Positions 63,013 to 64,000 of a stretch of DNA of 64,000 bases are shown in pieces; position 1 is the first letter of the stretch, and the number at the start of each line of letters is the position of its first letter. The translations under genes were made by a program, and so were the position numbers. Source of the stretch: Solibacter sp039934035 (GTDB taxonomy: Bacteria; Acidobacteriota; Terriglobia; Bryobacterales; Bryobacteraceae); the NCBI GenBank assembly GCA_039934035.1, contig JBDTMZ010000033.1, positions 52,771 through 116,770 of the forward strand, read 5' to 3'. Below the pieces are notes generated by a model, which had not been told where the DNA came from, ran no database searches, and saw nothing but the letters and a program-made list of their open reading frames with translations.

Positions 63013-63334
63013 GGTGCGGGTTCTGTCTATAGCGTGAGCGTGACGCCGGACGGGCGGCGGGCGGTGTCAGTGAACTCTTGGGCAATTACTCTGCAGGTAT
63101 GTATGGGACATGGAGACAGGTAACTCGCTTCGACCGATCAAGCCAAAATTCTGGGAATTTCTGCTTAGACTCAGGAGGCATGTGGCAAGTGTTGGCCCTG
63201 TAACCGTGACGGCGGATGGGCGGCGGGAGGTCTCTGGCAGTGAAGATAAGACCCTTCCAGTGTGGGACCTGGAGACCGGGGATTGCCTGCAGACGCTTCG
63301 AGGACACGCTGACCGGGTCGCTAGCCCAATATGA
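63013..63334 (+). pseudogene. Decayed WD40-repeat gene fragment
   Basis: Two broken WD40 blades are recognisable. The first has 'GSVYSVSVTPDGRRAVS', and the second 'GPVTVTADGRREVSGSEDK' followed by 'PVWDLETGDCLQTLRGHADR'. A tandem GTAT duplication (63097-63100 and 63101-63104) shifts the frame exactly where a 'VWDMETG' motif should be read. A stop follows after the second blade. No start codon or ribosome-binding site fits a functional gene. Acidobacteria often carry large WD40 proteins, so this is probably a leftover from such a gene. Confidence 0.7.
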
Positions 63335-63444
63335 GAGGCCCTCGGGTCTGCCGGGGAGGCAGTAGAAGTTTGACAATTCCTGCAGTCCATCGCGGAAACT
63401 CCAAGGCGTGAGCCGCCAAGCACGCGAAAAAGAGCTTTCACGCG

Positions 63445-63780
63445 ATGGACGAATGCGAGAGTTTAAGCCATACGAGGTGGGAGTGCAAATACCATGTGAT
63501 ATTCATCCCGAAATGACGACGCAAGACGTTGTACGCACAATTGCGAAAGCATCTCGGGGAGGTGTTTCGCCGGTTAGCCGAACAAAAGGAAAGCCGGATA
63601 GACGAGGGACATCTCATGAGCGATCACGTGCACATGATGATTGCGATTCCGCCCAAAATACGCCCTGTCGCAAGTGATCGGCTACATCAAGGGAAAGAGC
63701 GCGATTCACCTGGCGAGGGTCTACGGAGAGCGCCGGCGAAGTTTTGTGGACAGCATTTCTGGGCGCGAGGGAGGCGTTGA
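63445..63780 (+). pseudogene. Decayed IS200/IS605-type (Y1) transposase
   Basis: From ATG 63445 the frame reads 'SLSHTRWECKYHVIFIPK' and then a TGA at 63493-63495 where related transposases have Cys. The same frame continues with 'RRKTLYAQLRKHLGEVF' and 'EGHLMSDHVHMMIAIPPK', which holds the H-x-H metal site. An extra A near 63657 shifts the frame into 'YALSQVIGYIKGKSAIHLAR', and a missing G near 63747 shifts it back to 'QHFWARG'. The catalytic-Tyr end is missing. So the element is dead, with one nonsense change and two frameshifts. Confidence 0.78.
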
Positions 63781-64000
63781 TTGGGCAGCTTCCAACTGAT
63801 GCCGGAGCTGGCAGCCGGGCGGCGACGTTCCGGCAGTACTTGGGGCCACCGAGACGCGGAGACTGTGAACGTCGGGATGTGATATGTTGAGGTTGTCGTG
63901 GAGTGGTCAGGAAACATCTCAACGAGCGCCGGATTTCTGCGGAAGCTTAGCGATTGTAATGAAATAAGTGTTGCATTTAGGAGCGAGGTGTGATGGTGTA
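63781..64000. other. Right edge, nothing recognised
   Basis: No gene is supported. Short open frames on the minus strand overlap the transposase fragment. The expected 3' part of the transposase gene, with its catalytic Tyr helix, is not found here. Confidence 0.4.

Noticed and set aside
63408..63677. An 89-codon + frame
   Set aside because: It is a different frame through the decayed transposase; the transposase motifs are in the frame starting at 63445.
1..64000. CRISPR arrays, tRNA or rRNA genes, prophage genes
   Set aside because: No short regularly spaced direct repeats, no cloverleaf-like sequence and no phage structural or integrase genes were noticed on either strand.

Overview
The window looks like a chromosomal segment of an Acidobacteriota bacterium, most like the Bryobacterales/Candidatus Solibacter group. 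This is an inference from moderately high GC, a PEP-CTERM protein, long secreted proteins built from Ig-like, BACON-like and choice-of-anchor-type modules, WD40 debris and abundant ATGA gene overlaps. No rRNA, tRNA or CRISPR array was seen.

About 50 kb (2.1-50.6 kb, all on +) is one very large surface-polysaccharide locus. It opens with export and initiation genes: a Wza-type SLBB protein, a Wzc-type chain-length/tyrosine-kinase protein, an initiating sugar-phosphate transferase, a PLP aminotransferase and a membrane-bound 4,6-dehydratase of the WbpM/PglF type. A tightly coupled cassette (9.3-20.8 kb) follows. It is bracketed by the two halves of an ABC polysaccharide exporter (Wzm-like permease, Wzt-like ATPase) and encodes NeuB-, NeuC- and NeuA-like enzymes for a CMP-activated nonulosonic (sialic-like) acid. 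Interleaved with these are an FkbH-like protein, a free acyl carrier protein, a MaoC-SDR fusion, an acetyltransferase-like protein, a polysaccharide deacetylase and a 2-hydroxyacid dehydrogenase. My reading is that the cassette makes a nonulosonate carrying an unusual ACP-derived acyl group, and that the flanking transporter exports the glycan containing it.

From 20.9 to 32.0 kb lie glycosyltransferases (GT4/GT-B and GT2), an O-antigen polymerase/ligase-like membrane protein, a second deacetylase and two GNAT/FemAB-like acyltransferases. At 32.0-41.5 kb are two secreted proteins: a parallel beta-helix protein and a 2605-residue modular giant with four copies of an unnamed ~160-residue module, seven Ig-like modules, five BACON-like modules, a LamG domain and a C-terminal glycoside-hydrolase-like beta-propeller. 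A second biosynthetic operon (41.7-50.6 kb) has a CapK/PaaK-like ligase, two GT-C membrane glycosyltransferases, a GT4, a membrane GT2, a methyltransferase and a third deacetylase. It converges on a minus-strand 1284-residue secreted protein that combines the beta-helix of the first secreted protein with one copy of the giant's repeat module.

The right end (54.4-64 kb) is looser. It holds a PEP-CTERM protein with a clear terminator, a zinc-ribbon methyltransferase, a receiver-like protein lacking the phospho-acceptor Asp, an intact sigma-54 response regulator preceded by a truncated histidine-kinase remnant, a secreted beta-propeller-like protein, a lytic transglycosylase with a strict 33-residue Cys repeat, and decayed WD40 and IS200-type transposase fragments.
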